The notes under the pieces are model-generated. The model was not told where the DNA came from and did not search any database. It saw only the letters and a list, made by a program, of their open reading frames with translations. Shown here in pieces: positions 1 through 16,500 of a stretch of DNA of 64,000 nt. The translations under genes were made by a program, and so were the position numbers. Source of the stretch: Lepturacanthus savala. Its lineage: Eukaryota; Chordata; Actinopteri; Scombriformes; Trichiuridae. Numbering within the stretch: the first letter of the stretch is position 1; each line of letters begins with the position of its first letter. Location of the stretch: the NCBI GenBank assembly GCA_030544235.1, contig CM060461.1:8067449-8131448 (forward strand), read 5' to 3'.

Positions 1-3289
<3,289 letters not shown>

Positions 3290-3454
3290 CTGGGAAGAGC
3301 TGTTTGGTTGGAGCGCTGATCTGAGCCTGTTTTCCAACTCGGTAGGCAATGTCGGGTTTGGCTCCCCTCCGGACTGTGCAGAAGCCTGGTGTTTTTCGTA
3401 CTCCTTCAGGAGAGCTCTTGAAGTCTAGCACCTTCAGTACATCCACTGGTTCAG
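3290..3454 (-). CDS. col11a1: col11a1 exon 2 (start of N-propeptide LamG/TSPN domain)
   Basis: 165-bp exon bounded by a pyrimidine-rich acceptor (TTGTGCTTCCCCAG|C) and a consensus donor (CCCAG|GTAAGC). It enters and leaves in phase 1 and codes AEPVDVLKVLDF through QLFPG. This is the beginning of the thrombospondin N-terminal-like (LamG) globular domain of the alpha1(XI) propeptide. The single cysteine (GFCTVRRG) is conserved in the family. Confidence 0.94.
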
Positions 3455-6400
3455 CTGGGGAAGCACAACAAAAAATGATTTTACTACCCAAAGATAACTA
3501 GGCAGCCATATTTCATAACATTTGCATTGCAATAGTCTCTTTGGGGAATCCATTTGTCCAAAATGTCTGTGTTGAGTAGTCAATGTTTCCCAAAGGTCGA
3601 ATCATTATGGGTGGCACATCCAAACTGCTTTATTTCCAACCCAAATTGTTTCAATTTTTTTTAATCACGGCCGTAGGGATGGCAATGTCAGTCTCTCAGT
3701 CAGTTTGTCCACCAATTAGGATGGAATTCCATAAAATGTGGTACCAACATTTATATCCCCCTCATGATGAATTGCAATAACTCTGGTGATCCCCTGGCTT
3801 CCACCATCAGCCTCAGTTGTACTTTGTGTTCAGTGACATGGAAGAAAATGATTTGTAATGTGCTATTATTGAACACAGCATAAAAAAGCGGCATGTACTT
3901 TACAGTTCACTGTAAGCATATTTCAGTAGTTCACAGAAAACTTAATAGGACCTGGCATTTTGATGATAAGTCAACATTTACACCAATACGCCCCCCTTTA
4001 CCTACTCAGGGCTTGTTGGCCAAATCTGTCAGTTCAACCAGTTGTTCTTTTATGAGCTGCCTTGGCAGAGGAGCAATAAAAAAATGTTAGGGACCATTCA
4101 GCAGACATAATTGCTCACCTCCACAATCACTTCCATTGCCAAAAGACACAGCATCTTTGGGATTATAAAACTCATTGTTGCTGATCTTTGGGTCTCTGGA
4201 ATAAGGATGTCGCAGAGGGGAGCAGCTTTACAAGCTTCTTAAAGCTATTTTCTATCAATAGACCTGGGACTCAAGAGGGGAAACTATCATGCCATAACAT
4301 CATAAACTGTCTCTCCCTCTCATGCAATTGTCCAACTAGCTTCATTTCTGAGAATCATGACTTTCACTTTTTTTCTCTGAGTGGCGCCTTTTGTAGCTAT
4401 TTCTCTCTTAAACCCTTATCTCTCCCATTCCCTGTGACACACCATTAGAGCATGATTATGGGGATTTGAGGAAGCCTAATCGGGTATGTTTTAAGGCTAG
4501 TGTACTGTATAAAAGGACATTGCCATAGAGCACAATGCCATTTGAGATTTAATGGCATGTCTGCCTGAGGCTGCATTTGCTTAATAATATTAAGCAGTTA
4601 AAGGAGGCCTTATTCAAGGCCTTATTCCATGCATGTGATGGATTGACGTGGATACAAAGCAGTACTAGGAAAAAAAAGGCCACGTTCAAACAGATATTTT
4701 TGTTCTGGCTTTTTGACTCATATTACTTGTGATTGGCAGTGTCAATTGAAGTAAACTCTATTTGCAATACAGCATGGAGACACTATTGTCAAACAATGGC
4801 TTTTGGGGTGTTTACAAGTGGCTTTGCAGACATGTTTCATTAAATAAGCTGTCATAAACAATACTATGATTAATTACTTCATATCCATGTTCTCTAAATT
4901 AAAGTTGATCTTTTAATTGCTAATAATATACTGACATTTCTTTGAATATTATATGAAACCATTTCTGACCATAAATGTTTTAATTCATGCTTCCAAAATT
5001 TAATGATATTTACCACTTGTAATTATACTTTTGTGTAGTTTTATGACCGTACATTATTTAAAACCATCAGAAAACTTTAAGACTACACATTCATAGAAAT
5101 GTATTGACAATGCCTAATGAAATATATGTTGGCCTGATGAAAAAACTTTGATCTGCAAAATGACCACAGACAATGTTTTCCAAATAAGAAGTCTATATTT
5201 ATGGCTGGCAGGTCCAAAGCATTATATCAAATGACAGTTAAATCTTAACTGAAAACCGCATCATCATGATCCAAGTATTTAAGCTACTTGTTTAACTATT
5301 ACAGAACCTGCTGCAGCTAGCACAACTATGTCCAGTCATCACATAACTCATTTGCCTTTTCAGAATCAAGAGGCAGGATGCGTCTTCTTCAAAGGCCCAG
5401 CAACGACAAACAATGTCTGAGTGGTAAGCTTAAAACCCCAGTGGGGAGATAAGGCATATAAGGAAAGGCAGATAACCAGCTTAATTTGAAATCTCCCTTC
5501 CTAGAATTTTTTTTTTTTGAGATTCATGTGTTTGATAACGGCAAGAAAACACTGTGGGAAAATTATTTAAAAGGATCAGACAAAAGCTTTTTTTTTTGGT
5601 CCACATTGCGGAAATCTCCTCAGCTGGCTCATAATACTCCATAAAACTGTGTGAACCAGGAAGGGAGTTTGGTCAAGACACTGATGAACCATTTTGGCAT
5701 CGTTTGATGGAAAAATATAATTTAGAGTAATATAATAGAGTGTAATAATCTCTTTTTTCTTCAGACATATGACTTTTCCATCAATGGAAGAACCATATGT
5801 TCTTTCTTTTTTATGCAAAATGTACCTCTAAATGTGTACTCTATACTTTTCTCTAGTGCCTCTTTGAACATTTTGACTTTCCATAGTAGTCAAAGCAAAA
5901 AAAAAAGATAATAAAAATATCCGCATGTTTATATTTTCCGTTTTTTTAAGTCATATGGCACGTGAAGCCAGGAAGTGCTGATTCTGCTATTCCTGTTCAC
6001 TTTCAGTGACCAGAAGGGGGTCTGATGGGAGGAGCTTTAAATCCACATGCTGAACCCATTATGGTGCTGGCACCACTCCCTATACCCCCCTAACTAAAAC
6101 ATACATGAGTCTAAACTGAGAAGGCCCCATCCCTGTAGCTACTTCTCCTGTGACCAGAAAAATAACAGCTTGAGAGGTGAATCAAACTCGACTGATTTGA
6201 GCACATGCTTGGGGATCGTGTCTTGGGTTTTACCTCATTTGAAGTTTTGCAGATCTGCTCTTTAACTGGTGGAAAGCACTGGAGTAATATATGCTGACAT
6301 GTGTCCGGATCATCTGATGCTACAGTTGATGCAATTCTATTGTTGAGAGTAGAAGTGTCAAGAAAGTGGCACTAGTGGGAAATCACGCCAAGCCGAAAGT

Positions 6401-6691
6401 CTTTTCTTTTGATTAGATTTAGTCCCACAGTGACCTTTTTTTAATTTTTTAATCAACTGAGGGGAGATGGAGTAAAATTGGGTTTTATGACATACAAAGC
6501 ACAAAGAGCAATTTAAAAGAAACTGGGTTCCTTCACTCTCTACCAGACTGACTAGAAGACAGACAAAATACAAATGGGAGGTACCAAACGCCAAGTTTTA
6601 AAGCTCACACCAAATGCCTCATAAAAAGGAAAATAGTCTGTGGCTCTTCTGAATATTGTCCCAAGTACAGAGCTACTGGTTCTTAAAAAGA

Positions 6692-6763
<72 letters not shown>

Positions 6764-9179
6764 CTTGGACTAAAGGTCTCTTTGTGAGTTTCAGAATGCC
6801 TTTCTGCATTACTGCATACCTCAAGGCCTCATATATTCCAGATGTGCTGAATTGGCCAGCAACCCCCCCACACCCCCACCCCTCCCCACACCACCACCAC
6901 CCTGACTCTCCTTCCACAACCATCGCTTCACAGAAGCCTTGAAATACAGGCAATATCCCAAACCCATTAAGACCCCAAATGAGTAGCTTTTTAAAAGCTT
7001 TTCAGCCTCACAGAAGTAGGGCCAGCGTGCTATGCCTTTCAACATATTTCCTGAAAAAAAAAGGATCCTCTTCCACCCCTCAGACGCAATAAACCATATG
7101 ATAATGATAAGGATGGAAACCACAAGAGAGAGACAGAAGACGGTTCTTTCGTGCGAAATCACACACAGCAGCTCCAGACTGTCCACAGCCATGTCTGACT
7201 TGTAATTTGGAAGTCGCTCATATATATATTTTTTTAATGGTACATTTTCTGCAGCCGGAGACTTGTGATATACTATCTGCCATGTTAACAAGCTGCATGA
7301 CAAAAGGACTGTGATTTCCCCTTGGGCTGTGAAGCGTGTAGTGACACGAGAAACCAGTTAAAAAATCATTTAACGAATTTCAACAGAAGACCCTGTCACG
7401 TTTAAAATAGCATTTTTTTCAAAATTTCCAGCACTCATCAGAGCAATACAGTCTGATGTTTATGTTTGGAGTTGTGATTAACTTTTAAATCCATGACATT
7501 CTGGCTTCATGTCTCTGTGGCTCTGTGGTCGTGAAGCAGCAGCAGCAGCATCTTGGGATGTCTTGCCGGTCTTTTCAGTGTTACTGCCATCTACTGAGAG
7601 TTGGCAGCATAGGCGGCAATTAAAGTACATTGGAAAGCCTGTAAATGTTTGCTAGCACATCATGCAATTATGGTTAGTTTAAACAGTCAGACTTAAGAAA
7701 GATTGGCAACGGGCAAGCCGTGCCACTGTAGTATTTGCTTTCATGATCTTTTCATTTCACCGAACAATTTGCCCGCTGCTGAATGATTTCTTTTTGTGTC
7801 ATGTAGAGTACTCCAAAACAATGTTTAGTGATGTTATAAGACAGAAATATTACAGCAAATGTGTAGACAGGATGCAGAGAAGTAACCTTTTGTGTCAGTA
7901 GCATGTCTCAGGGGATATATAATAACTAAGCTGATTTCAAAACCACAAAAAGTAAGTGTCAACAACACACATTTGTCCTGGCCTAAGATAAAGTCCAGTC
8001 TGGATATCTGTATGACTCAGAGACAAAGAAAATATTCTTCAAAGTAAGAAGCAGTTAATGCGATCCACATATGTGTTGTTAAAGCAAAGAAAATATTCCA
8101 GATTTCTTTTCCATCTACGCCCCTTTTTTGGACTAAGTGGGAGCCCAGATAATGCAGAGGGATGGTGATCCTTCAGGCCAGAATTTGAATTGAACTCTCA
8201 GGATTCCACAGAGTTATGCCCATAAAGGTTAAATATTGGAGTGGACTACAGTAAACCACCCAGACACATTGCAATATCAGCACGACAAGCCACAGTTTAT
8301 CAGAGGAAAGGAAACAATCTTAAGCAAGTGACGCCTTTTGTGAACTTGCTTACACCACAAGGCACTCAGGCTACTTCCCCGATCACACTTCATATACTTT
8401 ACGCATATGTGGGCTGACGGTTGTACCGCCAAACGCCGTGCGTAAAAGTACTGCGTAAAAACCGGAACGCTTTCCAGAAGTATTGCCAAGTGGGCAAGTG
8501 AAACTCCGGTAGTATCGACGAAAGTATTTTTTTTCAGTGATTATCTTATCTTTCGAAGCACAGTACAGTATAGTGTGGATTACAGAGGCAACAAGTGCAA
8601 TCATTAGGCTACTCGCTGATAATTTTACGCACGCGCTTTACCCTTGTGCCAAGGTGAAATCAACACTATTCGATTTTCTCCTGGCTGACCACACCTGTAT
8701 TTACAGACCCTGTATTACTTTAAAGCCGAAGCGGATACACAGTGTCATCAACAGACTACTGGGGTCTTTTAATCTCATCCATCATCAAAAAAATGCATAT
8801 CCTCGAATATAAAAACACATAAAAAATACAAGAAATCATGAATCCGCTCAGTTGGATAAGGGGTCTCCGCAACTGAAAAATGTTTACGAATTTAGTTAAG
8901 GTGAGTTCGGTTCTCCAGCGACTGGCAATTAACTGGGTTTAAGTTAATATGCACTCGCTGGCTAACAGCTATGGGCAGGCTGCCTGCAAGACGCTCTGAA
9001 GCTGCCCAGGATGCCCAGGAGCCAGCCGGCACAAGTGACTGCGGTGGGTAACGTTTTTTCTTACCTGCTTTGACATTGGCAGCTTGTAGAATTACAATTA
9101 TTGTGACTACAGCGGCTAGCGTTGAATCCCATAGACACCCTTTCGTTTTCCACCTGGTGGCCCACCTTTGCATCTCCAT
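3290..9179 (-). CDS. col11a1: collagen type XI alpha 1 chain, 5' part (exons 1-2 only)
   Basis: Partial gene running off the left edge. It encodes the pro-alpha1(XI) chain of the minor fibrillar collagen that is secreted and nucleates type II collagen fibrils in cartilage. Two exons are visible, 9065-9179 and 3290-3454, separated by a 5.6-kb intron with GT-AG borders and matching phase 1. The joined product begins MEMQRWATRWKTKGCLWD, then a hydrophobic signal segment, then AEPVDVLKVLDFKSSPEG and finally KQAQISAPTKQLFPG. The basic 'RWKTK' start and the 'PVDVLK.LDF..SPEG' and 'KQAQ.SAPTKQLFPG' blocks match vertebrate COL11A1 closely. I see no other collagen exons: the LamG-like exon 3, the variable region and the triple helix must lie left of position 1. 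COL5A1 is the main alternative, but the residues favour COL11A1. Which teleost paralogue (a or b) it is cannot be decided here. Confidence 0.93.
3676..3840 (+). repeat. degenerate dispersed repeat, same family as 11663-12316
   Basis: Contains 'TTTGTCCACCA', 'GATGGAATTCCATAAAATGTGG' in diverged form, 'GATGAATTGCAATAACT' and 'GGTGATCCCCTGGCTT'. These blocks are typical of a very common teleost interspersed repeat, a longer copy of which lies at 11663-12316. Confidence 0.6.
6688..6760. repeat. (GA)n microsatellite
   Basis: About 70 bp of purine-only GA repeat on the plus strand with one early AC interruption, inside col11a1 intron 1. Confidence 0.97.
6861..6902. repeat. C-rich / CCA low-complexity tract
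   Basis: About 40 bp made almost only of C and A (runs of C, then CCA repeats), 100 bp downstream of the GA tract. Confidence 0.9.
9065..9179 (-). CDS. col11a1: col11a1 exon 1, coding part (signal peptide)
   Basis: Encodes 38 residues plus the first base of a split codon (phase 1). The chosen ATG at 9179 has a strong Kozak context (CACCATGG). A second in-frame ATG two codons later (9173) aligns better with the human start but has a weaker context, so either could be used. The hydrophobic core LAAVVTIIVILQA is a typical signal peptide, with cleavage probably near NVKA. The splice donor reads GCAG|GTAAGA on the minus strand. In-frame codons continue upstream to an ATG at 9248, but that sequence has no counterpart in the family and is taken as 5' UTR. 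Confidence 0.9.
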
Positions 9180-9600
9180 GGTGAGCGCCCGTACAGTAGC
9201 TGTACAAGAAAATGGGCGACTTTTAATAAAATTCGGTCCCTTCCACAATCCACAAAAAAGTGTGCTTATACTACAGCGCCATGTGTCAAGGTATACCGAT
9301 GCCTCTCACAGCCAAACTGGGCCCTTCAAATCCGCTCCTCCTTAAGCCCAGCTCTCAGACTGATGGTAAAAGGGCTTTCATGAAAAAAGCGCAAACCACT
9401 CGGCTCCCGGGGAGTTGCGCACGGTCAGGAGGCTGGACAAACGCAGCAAGAGTGAACCTGAACCGACAGCGAGATATTGACACTGGAAAATCCGCCGTTC
9501 ATCAAATCACCAGCCGGGAAAGTTGTCTCGGGACCCGCCCCCTTTTCTGCTTTGCATGAGGTCTGAGCAGCATCGAGCGGAGCATCACTACATTCCAGTG
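9180..9600 (-). promoter_or_regulatory. candidate col11a1 5' UTR and promoter
   Basis: This stretch directly upstream of the col11a1 start is visibly richer in GC and CpG than its surroundings. It holds a GC box (CCCGCCCCC at 9534-9542 on the plus strand) next to an octamer-like ATGCAAAG on the minus strand. There is no clear TATA box at a fixed distance. A TTTTATTAAAAG-like stretch about 50 bp upstream of the ATG is probably within the 5' UTR. The transcription start cannot be placed from sequence, so the call rests on position and composition. Confidence 0.45.
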
Positions 9601-12600
9601 CAACCTAATTACAGGACGCAATACTGTATCCTGGGCAGAAAGGCTTCCAGAAACAATACTTGAAGTACCGAAGGACACACTTCTTTACATGTGATATTAG
9701 ATATGAAAATGTAGATTAAAAAAGAACACAGAAAATAATGATAAAAAAAAAAAAACATAATAATTCTCGAATTACCAGAAAGAAATATGCTTATGGAGCA
9801 GGGGACAGAGAAAGAGAGACACTAAACTAAATGCAACACACAGAATGTAAATAAAGGGGAAGAGTGGTGAAGCTGTTATTTTTGATTTCCTGAAAGACTG
9901 GTATTGGTATTGGAGCTGTGAAAAGAGCCTGAATACCCCGACATGGGCCACTGACTTATATGAGAATATCAGTAGCCAAAATAAAATGTTTTCCAGACTA
10001 TAGGAGTTGCCTCAAGAAGCCCTTCAATTTTTTTATTTTTTTTTTGGACAGCACAGCTCCTCAGGTCTGAAAATAATTAATGGTAAAAGATGACTGGAAC
10101 AAAGAATGGGAGCACAGGTGGTAGCTATAGAGAGTCCTCTCCTTAATTTGCTTTTCCTTGTGTACCGAGGAAAGACGCATTCGCCAGTGTAACGCACAAC
10201 CTTCATCATACAAACACAAACCACATTTTGGAAACGTTTCCACAAGCAGAAATTAGAAGCATATAGGCTTGGCACATAGTCAGACTGTTGAGATAAAGGT
10301 TTAGAGCAAGGTGTGATTAAATAATAGTAGTTTGGACCATGTACAGGTATGATAGGGGTTGAGTATACAAAACACAGACTTAATGGTGAGGTTTATTTAC
10401 TTGCTTTTCTTCTTTTTTAGTATCCCTCCAGGTGATGCGAGTCTTCCTGTATTGTGTTAAAATACTTGGTGGGAAACAAAAGTATTGCACAAATGTGCCA
10501 TTTCACAGCTCTATGCACATGTGGATAAGGTTTAAAAAATTAGCTAACATAGTAGATGTCAAGATGAAATTTCTCACATTAAGAAAATAGTTTTGTATTA
10601 TTAAGTTTTCTGGAATCTAATGTTTGATTTTCAAAATAAGTCATTACCTAAGTAAATATGCACCCATTTGCCTACATTTCCAGAAGAGAAATCTAAATAT
10701 GGGATGAAGCCAGATTCAAAATTTCTTTCTTTTTGCTTACACAGTGTCAATTTTTTGTTTTATTTTACAGGGGGAATGTTGGATGTTTCTTTTTTTTATC
10801 ATGCCAACAATCATAAAATAGTGTCAGACCGTAAAAAACAAATATTTTTGTCTTGTTTTTATCAATAAAATGTTGTATCAATCAGGCTGTGGATGACATA
10901 TGAACGACCCCCCTTTGTAAAAACCTTCACAACACAATGAGGAATAAAACTGGAAAGTTTTGTGTATGTAAGTGCTACTGGACGTGGAGAGTTCTGGCCC
11001 AGAATAGGAACAAACCCTTTTGGAGAAAACAGCCTGTGAAGATTTACATTGTCAAATTGTATACATTTTGGGAAATGTATTTAGGAACAGACACAATATC
11101 TAATCAAATTCTTAGTCATAATATTATATAATCATATTAATTTGTAAAATACATCAAAAATGGTGTATGAGAAGAACATGCCTGCCGTGTTTCACCATAC
11201 GTGTGGTTTTGATCAGTTGTTTTGGACTGTGGTGTGTGCAGGAGGTGTGATTTATTGTTTTTAGAAGTTCACTATTTTGGAGTAATTTTGGAGGGTATTT
11301 GTATATTTAAACACAATCACATCTGGTTGCAGCTCTGCGAAACCACAGCACTCTACTGTTGGCCACTGTAAAGCTCCACTGGGCAAGAAAATACGTCTTG
11401 CTCAAGAGCACTTTAGGAGCATCTGTTGATTTGAGGAGCAGGGGGTTTCTAATCTTTTGATAACATTATTTCACTTGATTGGGAACATGCACTGGCATTA
11501 GTTTTCAGTTTCTGTTTCCCAGCTAACAGATCTCTCTTCACCCGAATATTTATGAATAAAAAACACAATGGAGACACAGTATCACTGGGACTGAAAGCGT
11601 TAAGCAAAATGTTGCTTGGAAGGAAATTTCCCATTAAATTGCATTTTGCTTTTTCCACGCTAGTGGTGTGGCTTTAAGTCATTCTGGTTGTTAGTCCACC
11701 ACTTTGGGTCAGTCTGAAATATCAGCAACTATTTGATGGATTTCCATGGCATTTGGTTCAGATATCCAATGAATTCTTCTATCTTTGGAAATCCATTTAC
11801 TTTTCCACTAGTGCCATTATGAGGTTCATGTCTGTAGAAATGCTTTCCAATATACTTTAAATGATAGATTGTCAATGAATTTGGTGCAAATATTCTTCTC
11901 GCCTTCAGATTTAATTGTAGTATTTTAATTTCATCATAAATTTCTTAAATTTTCTTTAAGCACCATCAGCAAGTGGTGCAGGTTTCTGAACAATTACCTG
12001 CAAAACTAATGATAATGCCATTTTCAGCTTTTGGTTTAGCACTAACTAATAGATGTTATCATGATAAAATAAGATGGTGACCATTGCATACATTATTTAT
12101 AGTAAATATCACCAGGTTGCTATTTTTACATGCCAGCTTGTTGTCATTTGCAATTATCTTTAAGCAGCACCCCTGTGCCAGGACGTCCTGTGGAGCCTTG
12201 GCACATGGTACAACTTCCGTGGTTTGATGCTGGCTGCAGGATCTTTGTTACAAGTCTGTCTCAAAGCATCCATTTGGTTAAGTACAGACTCACAGAGCTG
12301 CTAGCATGGTCATAAACTTTTAATAAAGGCAGGGCCACTTTCAAAAGTTAAGTGGAATTCAATGAGCTCAGTGGCTAATTTTCTAAAGTTGGACAGCATT
12401 TTTGCATTATTTATCCATTACAAAGTGATGATGACCTTTTGCTTGCTCAGTAGTGGAAAAAAAAGGATTCTTGAAATCAATCTGGCTGGGCATATTGGGT
12501 TTCTGGCAGATGGTTTTTCTTTTTGTTGTTTTATTTCAAGTTGTTTGGCAGATAATGTCAGTACTTCTTGTTCATGTTGCTTCCTGGGACTGTGGCCCAA

Positions 12601-15600
12601 AATGTTTGGTTTAATTTGAGGAGCCCTCCTGCGCTGGCAGAGAGAAAATCAGAATGACCCAAACTAAAGCCTTTGGTTCCCTTTCAAACAGAACTCAGCA
12701 GCCCGACAGAACGTACTGACAGACGTCCAACAGCTCCTTATAGATTCCTGTTTTCGGGGACAGTCTACAATTTTCAGGAACACTTGACTTTGGAGCTGCC
12801 CTCTTTGCAGTTGGAAGCCTATGATTACAACTGATGCATTTACTGCCAATGTGTACCGAGATGACATTGTATAATTATTCTATAATAAGTCTCTACTCTA
12901 TACACGGTTCAGCCCAATGCAGCTATAAAAACAAGAATGTCTCAAAAATGTTGCCCAGTGGCTTTGTTTTCACATTGGAAACAGCTTTTAATCAGCATAC
13001 TTTCAAGTTTCAGGATAAAATTCTTCATGTTGCTTTCCAGAAACATTAAACTGACACACCTCTCCGTGAATTACAGTCATTCCAGCTTGTTAGTTTTACC
13101 CACAGGATAAAAGTTCACCCAAATGCATGACAGATAATTTTTCTGTTAATGTGTGTACATTTATTTTAATTTGTAATGCTTATGAAACACCTTATAATGT
13201 CCAGGGGAACATTTTCCAACTAATACGTGCAGCAGAATTTCCTCATGTCAGTATGTTACCTATAGAGCTATTTTTATTTGCTGCTTCAATATAACAGTCA
13301 GCAACTGTGAGGCAGATAGAAATTCAGTGGGTGCTCAAAAATACTTCACCTGAATAACAGGGAGCACTTGAACCCATGTCTCTAGTTGAATGACGGCCCC
13401 TTTCATCAAACAACTGCAGTAAGAACAAAGTTGCAACCAGCTCCTCTGAACTCAGATGTTTCTTACCAGATCATAAGTACATATAACCTCAAGAGCCCCT
13501 CGTTAAATTATCCAGCCAGAAGGCAGCGTGTGGCCGCCTGGGGGGTGAAGAGGGAGGCATGCTAGACATTGCAGACCACATAACCACAGAGTGGAATATA
13601 GGTTTGTCTGGGCATGCTTATTATAGGTACCCAGACAGCCTCACCTAGTGGGAGTTTGTTAGAAAGTGGGGAGGTGTAATTTCACTTTCAATTCTTTTCA
13701 GATTTTCAGTATATTGCAAAGTCACCCCCTCTGCCATAGTGGACTAGATAGGAGCAGCAGGAGAAGCAAACACCATGGATCCAATCATTTTATTATCTTA
13801 GATTTTATTCAACCATTAAGAAATGTATCCAAATTTAAAACTGACATGTACCATAGAGGTCTCTTTCCTAAGCTGTAAGTTCTCTATGTTCTGTATGCTT
13901 CCAGTAATTGGAAAAAAACCTCTGATAATATGTCATGTAAAATATGTTACATTAGGTTTGAGTGTGTTAAACACATTAAGAAAGTTGTACTCTGAGTGTT
14001 TTAATATATGCACTTGCTAATTAGCACAAAAACAGCTTACATCTGAGTCACTACTTCTTGTTTCTGAATGAAGCAAGTATGCTATTTGTAATGATTACTT
14101 TTGCAGATTTTTTTTTTACCATAAACCAAAGTATTGCACAAATTAAAAGTTTTACATGGTTATGACGCTACAAGAAAGACGATTACGATTCAATCCAAGA
14201 CATTTCAGTGAAACCAAACATGTCCACCTCATGGTAATGCCATATTAAAAGTCAGGATCAAGTTCAGGAGACCACAAATGTCTTTACAAACTTTCATGAC
14301 CATCCATTTGATCGTTGATGAGAAACCGATTTCAGTGCGGACTTCTGAAATTGCGTCCTGTGGACGGACTGATTATAAGACTGACATCTGGCATCCTGAA
14401 AAACACAAACTGAAATAGTTACAGTAAGACTGCTTAAAAGGGATGTATCATGCACATTTCCAAGTTTATTATGGAGCTCTACTGAAATATCTTTACAAAA
14501 TGTGCAGTTTGTGCATCCTGATTTTGCTAAGTGGCTTCATTGAATCCCCCTATGTATCCCCCAGTGTACATTACATGTCCAATAAGTGTAGACAGAATGG
14601 AGTTGCTGTGCGTGGGACGTACATTTTGTCAAGACCAAAAAGGGCAAGATGAGGCTGAGAGCAGATGCTATTCCCACCGTCTTTGTGTATCGCCCTGTGG
14701 TCAGAAAGAGGAGGGCCCCCACACCCCGATGCACCCCATGACCTGTAAATAGAGAGCTCACAGCTGCTAATCACAGTATTAAAGCTGACACATAATATTT
14801 CTTATTTTGAAGTCATACAAAATTGTTTTGAATATTCCAAAAATAACGGTGCCTTGTGTGAAAAGACGGGATGAGGAAACTGAGAGTAGGGAAAAGTGAG
14901 AGTGAAAAAAGAGAGGACATGGCTACAGAGGAGAGACAAGGAGAGCTGGCACCACCCGGTCAGCAGCCAGCCAGCCTGCAGACCAGGGAGCCAGCAGCTG
15001 GTCAATCTGATCCATTGAAAATATAAAAGAAAATAATTAAAGAAAAGAAAAAAGTATGGAAGGAAAATGTAGCCTTCGAGAAGACAATGAATATAATAAA
15101 CCTAAATTAAAGAAAACTTTAAAAAATCAAAACAAATTAAGGCAAATTTAAACAGCCCAACCACAACTGGGAAGAAAAAGAGCTGTAAGACAAATATTAA
15201 GGTGTTAAAAATGTGCTTTTCTCAGTCCAACAGGTTTTTCCTGCCAGGAACAAGAACCCCGCTAAGAAGAATGGGAGGATGCAATGTGTTAAATCTGAGC
15301 CTGGTGCGTTGACAGATGTCTTTGATTTCCTAAACCTGAAGATAGATAGATTGACAGAGCGGGCGTTGACCTTGAATGAAATGGGATTCGCACCAAACGT
15401 GGAGTCGCACATGCTTACAGGCCAACTGCATAGTGACGTGACTTTGTCGGGTCACACAGGAGTAGCAACACATGCTTGTGTGATTATCTTGGCGAAAACA
15501 CAACACTGTAGAAGCAAGTAGTGTTATTACAGTGGCAATTCTGTCAATGGGGGAGATTACAGGCCAGTAATTATTTAAACCATACAAAGGGCAGCATCAA

Positions 15601-16160
15601 TAGGGCCTAATGTCGCCTCAACATGGGAAGCCCCAGCAGAGACATGTGGAAGTCCTTTGGGGTCAACCACAATAAAACATGTCACATCCGGCAACACCAG
15701 GCAGCACTCTTTCACGCCTGATGTCCCACATATGGTGAGAAATCGAAAAAATGCCCTTGTCCTCGGACGGTGCTCATAATTTCATAGGATTTTGTTTACA
15801 AAGAAAACCTCCACTTTAACAAAGTTCCAGTGGTCCTTATGAATGACATATTGGCCTTTCCAGAGGTGATGGCATTAAAAACACAAAAATCCCCAACACA
15901 CGGCAAAACTACTTCTGCCATCTGCTGACTCCCTATTTGATCATATCAAGCCTGTTGAAGGAATCTTGGCATTTGGTTTGACAGTAAATTGCGTTTTGAG
16001 CAGTACACATCACAATGCTTGTGCAATGGTCTCTTTTTTTAACATCTTAGAAATATTTCAAAAATATGATCTATTTTATCACAGAGAGCATTTTACATGC
16101 CTTCATCTCGTCATGCATGAATTACCCCAACAGCCGTTTTACTTGCCTGAACTAAAAATC
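9601..16160. other. intergenic stretch with no recognised gene
   Basis: Upstream of col11a1. Besides the dispersed repeat at 11663-12316, I see AT-rich sequence, short homopolymers and possible diverged repeat (about 14439-14790, beginning AAAAGGGATGTATCATGCAC). No reading frame looks like a conserved exon. Confidence 0.6.
11663..12316 (+). repeat. long copy of a common teleost interspersed repeat
   Basis: Order of blocks: 'GGTTGTTAGTCCACCACTTT', 'GATGGATTTCCATGGCATTT', 'CCACTAGTGCCATTATGAGG', 'ACCTGCAAAACTAATGA', 'TTTAGCACTAACTAATAG' and finally 'CACAGAGCTGCTAGCATGG'. This is the architecture of a high-copy non-coding repeat found in many fish genomes. It appears interrupted near 12170-12260. 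Family name not assigned. Confidence 0.75.
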
Positions 16161-16164
16161 TATT

Positions 16165-16500
16165 GATTGACTCCAGACTGTACGGAATTCAGCTGCCAGG
16201 GATTTAACCAGAACCAAAGGCCGTGATCACCTCACTCCTGTTTTAGCCTTTTACACCGTCTCCCAGTAAGTTTTAGAATAAATTTTAAGATCTTACTTTC
16301 ATTTTTATCACTTCATTGTGTAAGATCCAGAGGCCTAGCTGAATACTAAAGAGGCCACAGTGTTTGCATTGATGGCCCCGGAGGCTCTGCAATGATCTGC
16401 CCAAGGGCAGGTCAGCAGTCTCTTTCAAGTCCATTCTTAAATCATATTTTTTATTAGAGAGCCTTTCCCAATTTTAATTGAGTTAAAGATTTCTTTCAAT
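16165..16500 (+). mobile_element. 3' remnant of a LINE (reverse transcriptase C-terminal region)
   Basis: Reads, with frameshifts and indels, like the end of a fish non-LTR retrotransposon ORF2: 'CAGACTGTACGGAATTCAGC' (QTVRNSAA), 'CTCACTCCTGTTTTAGCC' (LTPVLA), 'CCCAGTAAGTTTTAGAATAA' (PVSFRI), then 'CTCTGCAATGATCTGCCC'. It is degenerate and inactive. L2/CR1/Rex1-type clades share this tail, and I cannot choose between them by eye. Confidence 0.7.

Larger units (their letters stand above)
3455..9064 (-). other. col11a1 intron 1
   Basis: 5.6-kb first intron. It contains a degenerate dispersed repeat (3676-3840), a (GA)n tract (6688-6760) and a C-rich stretch (6861-6902). A more CpG-containing part at about 8390-8640 near exon 1 could be regulatory. 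Apparent open frames here are composition artefacts, including serine- or arginine-rich readings of the GA tract. Confidence 0.8.

Noticed and set aside
6552..6953. Arg/Glu-rich and Ser/Leu-rich frames
   Set aside because: Produced by the GA repeat on either strand inside col11a1 intron 1.
8892..9248. 118-residue minus-strand frame taken whole as a protein
   Set aside because: Only residues 24-61 are col11a1 exon 1. The rest reads through the donor into intron 1, and the upstream extension lacks family homologues.
15213..15521. 102-residue plus-strand frame
   Set aside because: Moderate length by chance. No motif, no splice partners, and no promoter or poly(A) context that stands out.
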